From contig NZ_FNZE01000006.1 of assembly GCF_900109175.1 (NCBI RefSeq), forward strand, positions 124,001-188,000: a DNA stretch of 64,000 nt, read 5' to 3'. Source of the stretch: Pseudomonas linyingensis. Its GTDB lineage: Bacteria > Pseudomonadota > Gammaproteobacteria > Pseudomonadales > Pseudomonadaceae. The notes under the pieces are model-generated. The model ran no database searches. It was not told the DNA's origin and saw only the letters and a program-made list of their open reading frames with translations. The position numbers and the translations under genes are program-made. Positions 26,639 to 35,827 of the stretch are shown here, piece by piece. The first letter of the stretch is position 1, and every line of letters starts with the position of its first letter.

Positions 26639-28690
26639 ATGAGCGGGAATCGGAGTTCGCTACGCCAGCGTCTGTTGACGCTATCCCCTGCCAGGAAGCG
26701 TTTGTTGCAAGTTGCGGTGGATGTCCCGCTGATATGGCTGGCTTTGTGGCTTGCCTTCTATGTGCGCCTGGATGACGCGCGCCTGATTCAACCGTTCACC
26801 AGCCATGTCTGGTTGTTTCTGGCCGCACCGGCGGTGGCCTTGCCATTGTTCATTCGCCTGGGGATGTACCGGGCAGTGATGCGCCGCCTCGGCAACGCGG
26901 CGCTGTTGACGATCACCAAGGCGGTGACCCTTTCTGCGTTGCTGCTGGCCTTGCTGGTCTTCCTCCGTGGCATCACGGGTGGGGTGATTCCGCCTGCGGT
27001 GATCTTCAACTATTGGTTGCTGAGTCTGCTGCTGATCGGTGGCTTGCGCATCGCCATGCGTCAGTACTTCACGGGGGACTGGTACAACCTGCGGAGTCGC
27101 TCGTACAAGAGCCATGCCGGCTTGCCCAAGGTGGCGATCTATGGGGCCGGTCTGGCTGGCAACCAGCTGGCCCATGCGCTGAGCATGGGGCGTGCCCGGC
27201 GCCCGGTGGCCTTCATCGATGATGACCCGCAACTGGCCCATCGGGTGATTGCCGGCCTGCCGGTGTATCCGCCGAGCCTGCTCGAGCGCATCCTGAAGGA
27301 AACCGGCGCCGAGGAGGTCCTGCTGGCGATTCCATCGGCTTCCCGTGCGCGTCGCCGCGAGATTCTGAACATGCTCCAGTCTTATCCCCTGGCGGTGCGC
27401 TCGATGCCGGATATCGCGGATCTGGCCAGCGGTCGGGTCAAGGTCGAGGACCTGAAGGACGTCGACATCGCCGATCTGCTCGGTCGCGATCCGGTGGCGC
27501 CCAAGACCGAACTGCTGGAGCGGTGCATCCGAGGCCAGATGGTGATGGTGACCGGCGCTGGCGGCTCGATCGGTGCCGAGCTGTGTCGGCAGATCCTCGA
27601 TGGCGAGCCCACGGTGCTGATCCTCTTCGATCATTCGGAGTTCAACCTGTACAGCATCCAGCTCGAGCTGGAGCAGCGTATCCGTCAGGCCAACCTGCCG
27701 GTGCAGCTGGTGGCGACCCTCGGCTCGGTTCGCTATCCGGTACGTATGCTCGAGGTGATGCAGAGCTGGAAAGTGGACACCGTCTATCATGCCGCGGCCT
27801 ACAAGCATGTACCGATGGTCGAGCACAATGTGGCCGAAGGGGTGCTCAACAACACGTTGGGGACGTTGTATGCCGCCCAGTCGGCTCTGCGTGCCGGGGT
27901 GCGCAACTTCGTGCTGATTTCCACCGACAAGGCGGTGCGTCCGACCAATGTGATGGGCAGCACCAAGCGCATGGCCGAGCTGGTGCTGCAGGGCCTGGCC
28001 CACGAAGCGTCGGTGGCGTTGTACGGCGAACCTGGCCTGCCGGCGCAGCCCAATCGCACCCGTTTCATCATGGTGCGCTTCGGCAACGTACTGGGGTCAT
28101 CCGGATCGGTGATTCCTCTGTTCCGCGAGCAGCTCAAGCGCGGCGGGCCGATTACCGTGACGCATCCGGAAATGACCCGTTACTTCATGACCATTCCGGA
28201 GGCGGCGCAGCTGGTGATCCAGGCGGGCTCGATGGGGGAAAGCGGAGACGTGTTCGTGCTGGATATGGGCGAGCCGGTGAAGATTGCTCAGCTGGCGGAG
28301 AAGATGGTGCATCTTTCCGGTTTGACGGTGCGCTCGGCGGAGAACCCGAATGGCGACATCGACATCGAGTTCTGCGGCCTGCGCCCAGGGGAGAAGTTGT
28401 ACGAGGAGTTGTTGATCGGTGACAACGTGTTGCCTACCGAGCATCCGATGATCATGCGTGCCAACGAGGCCTGCATGCCGTGGGAGGAGCTCAAGGCGCT
28501 GATGGTCGAGATGGTCCAGGCGATCCGCGTGGACGACTACCCGCACGTGCGTGAACTGCTGTGCCGGATCGTCAGCGGCTATACCCCGGATGCCAATGTC
28601 GACTGGCTGCACTGCCAGGACGAGGTGAACGAACCGGCGGCGCCCGAAGTGCGCAGGGCGGCCATGTTGGTGAGCGGCAATCGCCCCTGA
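26639..28690 (+). CDS. wbpM: WbpM/FlaA1-type UDP-sugar 4,6-dehydratase
   Basis: Encodes 683 residues. Four N-terminal membrane helices (about residues 20-130) are followed by a nucleotide-binding-like segment (AIYGAGLAGNQLAHAL) and a large SDR domain with VTGAGGSIGAELCRQI beginning at residue 304 and STDKAVRPTNVMGSTKR, which carries the Met-for-Tyr variant (NxMGxxK) of the WbpM family. It makes UDP-4-keto-6-deoxy-GlcNAc, precursor of QuiNAc, FucNAc and diamino sugars. The ATG at 26639 has AAAGG eight bases upstream. Products could feed the PglC-like transferase and the aminotransferase of operon 2. Confidence 0.93.
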   Translation: MSGNRSSLRQRLLTLSPARKRLLQVAVDVPLIWLALWLAFYVRLDDARLIQPFTSHVWLFLAAPAVALPLFIRLGMYRAVMRRLGNAALLTITKAVTLSALLLALLVFLRGITGGVIPPAVIFNYWLLSLLLIGGLRIAMRQYFTGDWYNLRSRSYKSHAGLPKVAIYGAGLAGNQLAHALSMGRARRPVAFIDDDPQLAHRVIAGLPVYPPSLLERILKETGAEEVLLAIPSASRARRREILNMLQSYPLAVRSMPDIADLASGRVKVEDLKDVDIADLLGRDPVAPKTELLERCIRGQMVMVTGAGGSIGAELCRQILDGEPTVLILFDHSEFNLYSIQLELEQRIRQANLPVQLVATLGSVRYPVRMLEVMQSWKVDTVYHAAAYKHVPMVEHNVAEGVLNNTLGTLYAAQSALRAGVRNFVLISTDKAVRPTNVMGSTKRMAELVLQGLAHEASVALYGEPGLPAQPNRTRFIMVRFGNVLGSSGSVIPLFREQLKRGGPITVTHPEMTRYFMTIPEAAQLVIQAGSMGESGDVFVLDMGEPVKIAQLAEKMVHLSGLTVRSAENPNGDIDIEFCGLRPGEKLYEELLIGDNVLPTEHPMIMRANEACMPWEELKALMVEMVQAIRVDDYPHVRELLCRIVSGYTPDANVDWLHCQDEVNEPAAPEVRRAAMLVSGNRP

Positions 28691-28733
28691 TGGACATCTC
28701 TGAAAACCGAGGCTGACGGAGAGAGCGGTTGCG

Positions 28734-30311
28734 ATGGGCAAAAACCTCCTGCACTTCCTTCAGCTATTGCTTGCCCTGATTGGCTTGCAGGCGTTGGAGC
28801 TGGCTGCCGCCCCCGTCGCATTGGACCAGCCGATGAGCGAAGTGCAGGCCAGAGCCATGCTCTCCCGCTTCGGCTATGGCCCGACACCGCTCACGCTTGC
28901 CGCGACAACCGGGCAGACGCCTCGCCAATACCTGATGCGAGCGATTCGCGAGACATCGGCGCTGCCCGCGCCAGTCGACGCACTGGCGGACGAACTGGCC
29001 GGGGATCCCTTCGATACCGTCTGGAGCCGCTACGGTCCTGGTGGCAACGCGATCCCCCCTGCGGGGGATATCCCGGGTCGCCTGGCGATGAACCAGCGTT
29101 TCAGCGACTATGGCCGCCTGCAGGTCGAGCGTCGTCTGCTGGTGATGGCCAACAGCGACAATCCGGGACATGAGGCGTTGCTGTCGTTCTGGCTCAATCA
29201 TTTTTCGGTGTTTGCCGGTAAAGGGCGGAACAAACTGCTGGTAGGCGACTATATCCGCAGCATGGCCGATGCAATGCAGGCCGATTCCTTCGAGGCCTTG
29301 CTGCGCGCCAGCTTCTTCCACCCCGCGATGCAGATCTATCTCGACAATGATCAATCGCTGGCCCCGGACTCCAGGCTTGGTCGCCACGCAATTAGCCGCG
29401 GCAAACGGATCGGCATCAACGAAAACCTGGCCCGCGAGCTGCTGGAACTGCACACCCTGGGGGTCGACGGCGGCTATGACCAGCGAGACGTACAGGCCCT
29501 GGCCCGTATCATCACCGGCTCGGATGTCTATCGCGCCGATGTCTCTGCGCAGGAGCTGGCACAAGTGGGTGCAGTGCGCCGCGGTTATTTCCTGTTCGAC
29601 CCTCGCCGCCATGATTTCGGCACCAAGCGCTTTCTGGGCAAGGATTTTCCGGCCGGCGAAGGTCTGGCGGAAATAGATCGTGCCTTGCAGCTGATGACCG
29701 AGCATCCGTCGACTGCCCGGCACGTCGCCACCAAGCTGGCCCAACGCTTTCTCGACGATTCTCCGCCAGTGGAGGTCGTGGTAGCCATGACCGATGCCTT
29801 CCGCAACAGCGGCGGTCGGATCTCGGCAACCCTCTTCGCGCTATTCGAGTCGCCAGCGTTCCGTGCCTCTCTACAGGCTCCGAACAAGTTCAAGGAGCCC
29901 ATCGACTATGTGCTGTCGGTGGCCCGTGCGGTGTGTGGGGATCTGCCCGTCAGCAACTCTCAGGCGCTGTTCGCCGCAGTCAGCAAGATGGACCAACTGC
30001 CGATGCGACGTACCACGCCCGATGGCTACGGGACGCAGGAAAAGGATTGGTTGTCTCCGCTGACAGTGGCGCAACGTATCCGCTTCGCCAGAGACGTAGC
30101 CCGGGGACGGGTGCAGTTCGAACAGCCGGGGACGACCGGCAGTCCCTCCCGTCGACAACTTGAACAACCATCGGGTTGCACGGCCGATCGACTGCGGATC
30201 GAGCAGGCGATCGGGGAACCTCGCGTGATGACACGGCGCTCGCTCCGCGGGCTGACTTCTGTCGAGAAGAGCACCTTGCTGCTGTCTTCTCCCGAGTTCA
30301 TGAGGCGTTGA
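28734..30311 (+). CDS. DUF1800 family protein
   Basis: Encodes 525 residues with a signal peptide (LLHFLQLLLALIGLQALELAAA region) and the DUF1800 pattern: ARAMLSRFGYGPT near residue 40, LSFWLNHFSVF, INENLARELLELHTLGVDGGY and HDFGTKRFLG. These proteins are exported and always paired with a DUF1501 protein; the biochemical role is unknown. The start has GGAG upstream. The stop lies one base before the DUF1501 ATG, so the two are a tight unit that follows wbpM by 43 bases. Confidence 0.88.
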   Translation: MGKNLLHFLQLLLALIGLQALELAAAPVALDQPMSEVQARAMLSRFGYGPTPLTLAATTGQTPRQYLMRAIRETSALPAPVDALADELAGDPFDTVWSRYGPGGNAIPPAGDIPGRLAMNQRFSDYGRLQVERRLLVMANSDNPGHEALLSFWLNHFSVFAGKGRNKLLVGDYIRSMADAMQADSFEALLRASFFHPAMQIYLDNDQSLAPDSRLGRHAISRGKRIGINENLARELLELHTLGVDGGYDQRDVQALARIITGSDVYRADVSAQELAQVGAVRRGYFLFDPRRHDFGTKRFLGKDFPAGEGLAEIDRALQLMTEHPSTARHVATKLAQRFLDDSPPVEVVVAMTDAFRNSGGRISATLFALFESPAFRASLQAPNKFKEPIDYVLSVARAVCGDLPVSNSQALFAAVSKMDQLPMRRTTPDGYGTQEKDWLSPLTVAQRIRFARDVARGRVQFEQPGTTGSPSRRQLEQPSGCTADRLRIEQAIGEPRVMTRRSLRGLTSVEKSTLLLSSPEFMRR

Positions 30312-30312
30312 T

Positions 30313-31494
30313 ATGCCAATCGATCGACGCGATTTCCTGAAGGCAGCGTTGGCCTGCGGCGGCTTGTCGCTGGGACGTGCCTGGGCTTGGCAGGGAGGGG
30401 GCGAAGACACGGGCCGCCTGTTGGTCATCTTCCTGCGTGGCGGCCTCGATGGGCTGTTCGCCTTTTCTCCCGTAGCGGATCCGCAGCTGGCCTTGCTGCG
30501 CCCAACCTTGACCCGTGCCGTGCTGGCCCAGGGAGTTCCATTGGGGGATAGCGGCTTCGCGGCGCATCCCTCCTGTACCGCCTTGGCCGAACTCTTCCAG
30601 GCGGGCGAGCTGGCTTTCTCACCTTGTGCCGGCACCATCGATCAGAGCCGCAGCCATTTCCAGGCGCAGGATATCTTCGAGCTGGGCACCGGACGCACTC
30701 GAGGCCCATCCGGCTTCATGTCGCGTGCCGCCAGCGAGCTGGGCGAAAAGCACGACGCCATTAGCTTCACCAGCGGAATACCCCTGGCTTTCCAGGGCGC
30801 GGCGATGCCGGAAATTGCACCGCTCGAGTCGAGCAGCTTCAACCTGCCCTCCGGTCGCCTTCTCGAGGCTCTTCGCCAGGCGCATGCGGGTGAACCTACT
30901 GGCGAGGCCTTGGAGCAGGCGATCGCTACCGAAGCGACCGTTGCCTCCGCTCTGGCCGACGGCAGCATGGAGCGCTCCGCAGGCCGAGGGGCCGCAGCTG
31001 TTTCCCGCTTTGCGCGGATGGCGCGGAACATGGCTCGAGTTCTGCGCCACAATCCGCGTTTGCGCCTGGCCTTCGTTGATGTGGCCGGATTCGATACCCA
31101 CGCCGACCAGGAGGACCTTCTGGCCCGTGCACTGGCCTCCTTGGGCGAGGGGGTTGTCGCCCTGCGCCAAGAGCTGGGCGCCAGCGAGTGGCGAAAAACA
31201 CGCGTCCTGGTCTGCAGTGAGTTTGGTCGCACGGTGCGCGAAAACGGAACTGGCGGCACCGATCATGGTCATGGCGGCCTGCTGCTGCTGGCCGGTGGCG
31301 CAGTGCGCGGCGGCCGCATGCTGTCTGGCTTCGATGGCTTGGGCACCGCCCATCTGCAAGAGGGCCGTGATCTCCCGGTGCTTCTCGACTGGAGAGATGC
31401 GCTGTCCAGCACAATGCAGGACTGCTTCAACCTATCCGACACTGCCCTCGATCGGATCTTCCCCGACAGGCCAAGACAGCGCCTCGAAAGCTGA
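30313..31494 (+). CDS. DUF1501 family protein with Tat signal
   Basis: Encodes 393 residues. The N-terminus DRRDFLKAALACGGL is a twin-arginine signal (RRDFLK), so it should be exported folded through Tat. The body has the sulfatase-like DUF1501 features FLRGGLDGL near residue 36, VDVAGFDTHADQ, LVCSEFGRTVRENGTGGTDHGHGG and the matching metal-ligand-like Asp/His residues. It follows the DUF1800 gene by one base. Its substrate is unknown; context suggests a cell-surface or polymer-related role. Convergent with the acyltransferase gene. Confidence 0.88.
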   Translation: MPIDRRDFLKAALACGGLSLGRAWAWQGGGEDTGRLLVIFLRGGLDGLFAFSPVADPQLALLRPTLTRAVLAQGVPLGDSGFAAHPSCTALAELFQAGELAFSPCAGTIDQSRSHFQAQDIFELGTGRTRGPSGFMSRAASELGEKHDAISFTSGIPLAFQGAAMPEIAPLESSSFNLPSGRLLEALRQAHAGEPTGEALEQAIATEATVASALADGSMERSAGRGAAAVSRFARMARNMARVLRHNPRLRLAFVDVAGFDTHADQEDLLARALASLGEGVVALRQELGASEWRKTRVLVCSEFGRTVRENGTGGTDHGHGGLLLLAGGAVRGGRMLSGFDGLGTAHLQEGRDLPVLLDWRDALSSTMQDCFNLSDTALDRIFPDRPRQRLES

Positions 31495-31555
31495 ATGCAG
31501 CTTCCCGCTCGTTTCGTTTGAATCGGCATCCGGGTCAGCGTGGAGTCCGCAGACT

Positions 31556-33610
31556 TCAGCGCGTGAAGAGTTCCGGCACCGCTTGGGCCAGTCGCTCCTG
31601 CAGCCGGCCAGTCAGGGCGAGCACGTAGCGCGGGTTGAGGTGATGTCCGTCCCGGTACATGAGGAAGTCATGGGTGACGGTCAGGCACTGCTCAGCGGTG
31701 CACAGGAACTCGCTCATGTCCACTGTATGCAAGTTGCCGATTTCATCCAGGTACTCGAGCGCCGGGTCGCGCTCGGCCAGCGACTTGGCGCGCGGCTTGC
31801 TGCAGGTCAGCAGGTCATCCCGGTGGCGAGCCACACAGGTCGACGGGTCAAAGCCGAGCGAGGGGTTGTCGCGTATGCCGATCACCGGGATGCCCAGTTG
31901 CTCAAGGCGTTGCCACTGATCCAGGTAGGTCGGTGGCACGTACTCGAGGATCTTCGGGTTGGTGGTGCTGGTCGAGTTGGTGATCACCACCTGCGGGCGG
32001 AGGTCGGCGAGGGTTTCGATCAGGCGGCGGTTCCACTCGGCACACGAGGGATGGCCGCCCTCGGTGGCGCCAAACGGGCATTCCTTCTTGGTGATGTTGA
32101 GAACCCTCAAGCCGTTGGATTTGCCGATGCGGTCAAGGGCCGGTAGCCACTGGGTGGCATGCGAGCCGCCAACCAGCGCCACGGTGGTCGTGGCTTGGGT
32201 GTCGCCGTAGGCGCAGGAGACCACCTCGGGGCGGGTGATCTCCTGATGGCAGTTACCCTGATAGGAGGCTGGCAGGATCATCTTGGCGGTGATCAGGTGC
32301 GCTTCGGATAGCTGGCCTGTCCTGGCTTGCACCTGCGCTGGGGCGAAGTCCTCGGGTCCGATCAGCCGGGCGTTGCTGCCTTTCTCCTCGGCCACAACGT
32401 TGCGAATGTAGTAATTCCAGGTGGCGGCGCTGGCCAGTACCGGGCTGAGCAGCAGCAGGCCGATGAAATAGGGCACCCACACCCGACGCGAGGCGTATCG
32501 GTGGTTGCGGATCGGCTCCTCGACGAACCTGTGGGTCGCCATCGCCAGTACTATCGCCAGTGCAATGATAAGCAGGCCGTGGAGCAGGCCGAGGCGGCTG
32601 GTGCCCGTGTATTCCAGGGAAAAGGCCAGCAGCGGCCAGTGCCAGAGGTAGATGCCGAAGGAAATCTTGCCGAGGCCGGACAGGTGACGGCTGGCCAGCC
32701 AGCGGTTGGCGACGGACTGGACCGGGCCGCTGCCGGTGATGATCAGCGCGACGGCGGCGGCCACCGGGATCAGCGCGATGTAGCCGGGGAACTGGGCATC
32801 ATGGGGGGCCAGGAAGCCGAACAGCAGCAGGGTAGCCAGCCCGAGCAGGCCGAACAGGTGGCGTAGCCCGTCGGCGATGCGGATGCGCGGCAGTAGCAGG
32901 GCGAGCAGCACGCCAGCGAAGAACTCCCAGACCCGTGCTGCCGGGTTGAAGTAGGAGGATACCGGCTCGCGGGCGGTCGTCACGATCGAGTAGAGCAGGG
33001 AAGCCAGGATCACCAGTCCGACTGTCAGGAGTAGCGGCGTGCGCGAGGCCGGGCTTGTCTTCCGGGCGATCCAGAAAGCCAGCATCAGCACCGGCGGCAA
33101 CAGTGCATAAAACTGCACCTGGGTGGACAGCGCCCAGAATTGTTGGACCGGGCTGGGCGGAAGCTCGCGAGCCAGATAGTCGACCGAAGAGTGCATCAGG
33201 GCGATGTTCTCCAGGTTTAGCGCGCTGAACAGGATTTCCCGGATCAGCTGACTCCATAGCGGTTCGGGGACAATGAAGTAGCCGATGGCCAGCGTGGTCA
33301 GCAGTACCGTGCAGGCGCAAGGGGCAATGCGCTTGATCAGGTTGCCCCAGAAGATCAGCGGCCTGATCCGGTCGTGTTGTTGGATCTGGCGGATCAGCAC
33401 GCCGGCCATCAGGAAGCCGGAGATCACGAAGAACACATCCACGCCTCCGGACACCTTGTTGATCCAGATATGGTAAACGGCGATCAGAATCGCGCTGATC
33501 GCCCGGATGCCCTGGATGTCGTCGCGGTAGGTATTCTGCGTGGAGGCGCTGGCGCGCGCATCGCTGTCTCCGGTCCATTTCATCGTTGCGCTGGGTCTGC
33601 TCTTGAGCAT
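31556..33610 (-). CDS. AT3-SGNH acyltransferase (OafA-like)
   Basis: Encodes 684 residues. The N-terminal acyltransferase-3 domain (about 25-390, ten helices) starts YRDDIQGIRAISAILIAVYH with GGVDVFFVISGFLM; the C-terminal periplasmic SGNH domain has GGSHATQW with the nucleophile Ser at 483 and the DGHH catalytic pair at 654-657. Such two-domain proteins O-acetylate surface polysaccharides. The ATG at 33610 has AGAGG six bases upstream. It is the last gene of operon 2, with 64 bases or less of gap to the convergent DUF1501 gene. Confidence 0.9.
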   Translation of the reverse strand: MLKSRPSATMKWTGDSDARASASTQNTYRDDIQGIRAISAILIAVYHIWINKVSGGVDVFFVISGFLMAGVLIRQIQQHDRIRPLIFWGNLIKRIAPCACTVLLTTLAIGYFIVPEPLWSQLIREILFSALNLENIALMHSSVDYLARELPPSPVQQFWALSTQVQFYALLPPVLMLAFWIARKTSPASRTPLLLTVGLVILASLLYSIVTTAREPVSSYFNPAARVWEFFAGVLLALLLPRIRIADGLRHLFGLLGLATLLLFGFLAPHDAQFPGYIALIPVAAAVALIITGSGPVQSVANRWLASRHLSGLGKISFGIYLWHWPLLAFSLEYTGTSRLGLLHGLLIIALAIVLAMATHRFVEEPIRNHRYASRRVWVPYFIGLLLLSPVLASAATWNYYIRNVVAEEKGSNARLIGPEDFAPAQVQARTGQLSEAHLITAKMILPASYQGNCHQEITRPEVVSCAYGDTQATTTVALVGGSHATQWLPALDRIGKSNGLRVLNITKKECPFGATEGGHPSCAEWNRRLIETLADLRPQVVITNSTSTTNPKILEYVPPTYLDQWQRLEQLGIPVIGIRDNPSLGFDPSTCVARHRDDLLTCSKPRAKSLAERDPALEYLDEIGNLHTVDMSEFLCTAEQCLTVTHDFLMYRDGHHLNPRYVLALTGRLQERLAQAVPELFTR

Positions 33611-33682
33611 GGCTAACCTCTGGGTTGACTTTCGCAGGAGCGGCAGGAGTGCGCCAGACCGCCTACTCGGCGCACGATGCGG

Positions 33683-34858
33683 TCAGTAGGCGGCTTCGTC
33701 CATGACTGCGGTGAGCACCGCGCAGGTCTTGTCGATTTCCGCGTTGGTCAGTGTCGGGTGGACGAGGAACATCAGACTGGTCTCGCCCAGTTCGCGGGCC
33801 ACCGGCAGGCGTTCGGTCGGGCGCAGGTTGGTGTTGTCGAAGGCCTTTTCCAGGTAGACCTCGGAGCAGGAGCCGTAGAAGCATGGCACGCCGCGCGCAT
33901 TGATCTCGCCGAGGATGCGGTCGCGGTCCCAGCCGACGGCCAACTGCCCCGGTTCGACGAACAGGTAGCACTTGTAGGCCGCGTGGACGAGGTCGGCGGG
34001 AACGCTGGGGGTACGCAGGCCGCGCAGCTGACGGGCGCAGTTCCAGATGCGCTCGGCGTTGGCCAGGCGCCGTGCATGCCAGGCGTCGAGGCGGCGCAGC
34101 TGGATGCGGCCGATCACCGCCTGCACCTCCATCATCCGCCAGTTGGTGCCGAAGCGTTCGTGCAGCCAGCGAAAGCCCGGGGTGGAATGGGGCTGGTGCA
34201 CCGCCTCCCAACTCTTGCCGTGGTCCTTGAGCGACCACATGGTCGACCACAGCTCGCGGCTGTTGGTGGTGACCATGCCGCCTTCGCCGCCGGTGCTGAT
34301 GATCTTGTCCTGGCAGAACGACCAGGCGCCGACATGGCCGATCGTACCGACCGAGCGGCCCTTGTACTGGGCACCATGGGCCTGGGCGCAGTCCTCTATC
34401 ACCTTGAGGTCGTGCTCGGCGGCCAGCGTCATGATCGAGTCCATGTCGCACGGCCAACCGGCCAGGTGCACGCAGATCACTGCACGGGTGCGCGGTGTCA
34501 GCACGGCGCGGATGGTTTCCGCGGTAATGTTCTGCGATTCGCGGTCTACCTCGGCGAACACCGGTACCGCTCCGGCATTGACGATGCTGGATACCGAGGC
34601 GAGGAAGGTGCGGGGCGTCACCACCACCTCGTCGCCCGTGCCTATCCCCAGTCCCTTGAGCGCCACGTCCAGCGCTACGGTGCCGTTCTCCAGGGCGATG
34701 GCGTATTCGGCACCGGCCCATTCGGCAAATTCCTTCTCGAATTGGTGGCATTCCTCGCCGGTCCAGTAGTTGACCCTGTTGGACAGGATGACATCGCGTA
34801 CCGCATTTGCCTCTTCTTCCGTGAAGCATGGCCATGGTGAAAAGCTGGTATTCAACAT
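33683..34858 (-). CDS. DegT/DnrJ/EryC1-type sugar aminotransferase
   Basis: Encodes 391 residues of the PLP-dependent nucleotide-sugar aminotransferase family. The Schiff-base Lys is K185 in FCQDKIISTGGEGGM; other landmarks are ALENGTVALDVALKGLGIG near 56-73, TPRTFLAS and EDCAQAHGAQYKG. The ATG at 34858 has GGAG upstream; a TTG eight codons earlier is less likely. It may aminate the 4-keto sugar made by WbpM, and the next enzyme for that amine could be the formyltransferase encoded just upstream. Substrate position (C3 or C4) cannot be read from sequence. Confidence 0.9.
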   Translation of the reverse strand: MLNTSFSPWPCFTEEEANAVRDVILSNRVNYWTGEECHQFEKEFAEWAGAEYAIALENGTVALDVALKGLGIGTGDEVVVTPRTFLASVSSIVNAGAVPVFAEVDRESQNITAETIRAVLTPRTRAVICVHLAGWPCDMDSIMTLAAEHDLKVIEDCAQAHGAQYKGRSVGTIGHVGAWSFCQDKIISTGGEGGMVTTNSRELWSTMWSLKDHGKSWEAVHQPHSTPGFRWLHERFGTNWRMMEVQAVIGRIQLRRLDAWHARRLANAERIWNCARQLRGLRTPSVPADLVHAAYKCYLFVEPGQLAVGWDRDRILGEINARGVPCFYGSCSEVYLEKAFDNTNLRPTERLPVARELGETSLMFLVHPTLTNAEIDKTCAVLTAVMDEAAY

Positions 34859-35047
34859 GATGACCTGCTCCGCAATATTCAATTGAACGCTGTGCTGAGT
34901 CCTTGTTCGTGGTTTTTTTCGAATAATGATGCTGAAACCCTGATGGTGCTCCTCTCGGTTGGTTGCTTTGCCTATGGCGGCGAGTGCTTATGGAGGGAAA
35001 ATTGCTTCGCCAGACAAGGCGAGGGTGGGGCTGAGGTGGGGGACTGG

Positions 35048-35827
35048 TTATTTCGCCCCGCTCCTGACCCAGTTGCCGAGGTATTCGAGCAGCGTCGGAT
35101 GCGACCACAGCATGGAGGGAAGAACGCCTGGTTTGACCTGTATCTGGTTGTGCCGAATATCGTCGAGGGCTGCCTTGACGAGGGGGATTGCCTTGGCCAA
35201 CTGGTGAATGGGATAGGTGTTGAAGTTGTCGCGGCTTTCCGGGTGGATGGTGTCCTGGTAGAGCACTCCACCGGTATCTATGCCTGGGTCGATCAGGTGC
35301 ACGGTAACTCCGCAGTTTTCCCGATCGCCCCGGGCCAGTGCCCAGTAACCACCATGCACCCCGCGATAGCGAGGGGTGATGCCCATGTGGGTATTGATCA
35401 CTGGGCATGAGATGGCTGCCAGGATGCTGGCCGAGATGATGCGGGTGCCGTTGACGATCACCACGTCGGGCCTGGCCGCCTCCAGCAGTTCGATGGTTCT
35501 GGGATTATTGATGCTGTCGACCCTGCTGAGGACTTCGGCGGGAAAGGCTGCATCGCTGATTCCGTAATCGGCCATCAGCTGGTGGATGCGTTCGGTGGAG
35601 GCCCGACTGAGCAGCCTGTTGTAGGCCATGAACAGCAGTTGTCCGACTACCTTGGCGGCGCCCAGCTTTCTAATCCTGCCGCGCAGCAGTGCGAGCGCTG
35701 ATGGGCTGTCCTCGAGAATGATGCGCTCGATCCGCACGCCGGGGAGTTTTGCCAGGCTGTTGTAGAGGATTCGCGAGGAGCGTCCGTTGCCGCACAGCAT
35801 GGTGACCCGGACATGTGGGGTTTCCAT
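35048..35827 (-). CDS. formyltransferase-family protein
   Basis: Encodes 259 residues related to methionyl-tRNA/sugar N-formyltransferases. The catalytic triad landmarks are N-x-H in VINTHMGITPRYRG and the Asp in IDPGIDTGGVLYQD, with VIVNGTRIIS before them. Such enzymes transfer a formyl group from N10-formyltetrahydrofolate to a sugar amine. The ATG at 35827 shares one base with the deacetylase stop (TGATG) and has GGAG nine bases upstream, which decides this start over one eight codons earlier. The neighbouring aminotransferase suggests an N-formylated amino sugar. Confidence 0.85.
   Translation of the reverse strand: METPHVRVTMLCGNGRSSRILYNSLAKLPGVRIERIILEDSPSALALLRGRIRKLGAAKVVGQLLFMAYNRLLSRASTERIHQLMADYGISDAAFPAEVLSRVDSINNPRTIELLEAARPDVVIVNGTRIISASILAAISCPVINTHMGITPRYRGVHGGYWALARGDRENCGVTVHLIDPGIDTGGVLYQDTIHPESRDNFNTYPIHQLAKAIPLVKAALDDIRHNQIQVKPGVLPSMLWSHPTLLEYLGNWVRSGAK

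Noticed and set aside
33663-35408. 581-codon minus-strand frame over the aminotransferase and formyltransferase region
   Set aside because: It is an offset frame; Arg/Pro/Gly-rich without motifs, while the real frames show PLP and formyltransferase signatures.
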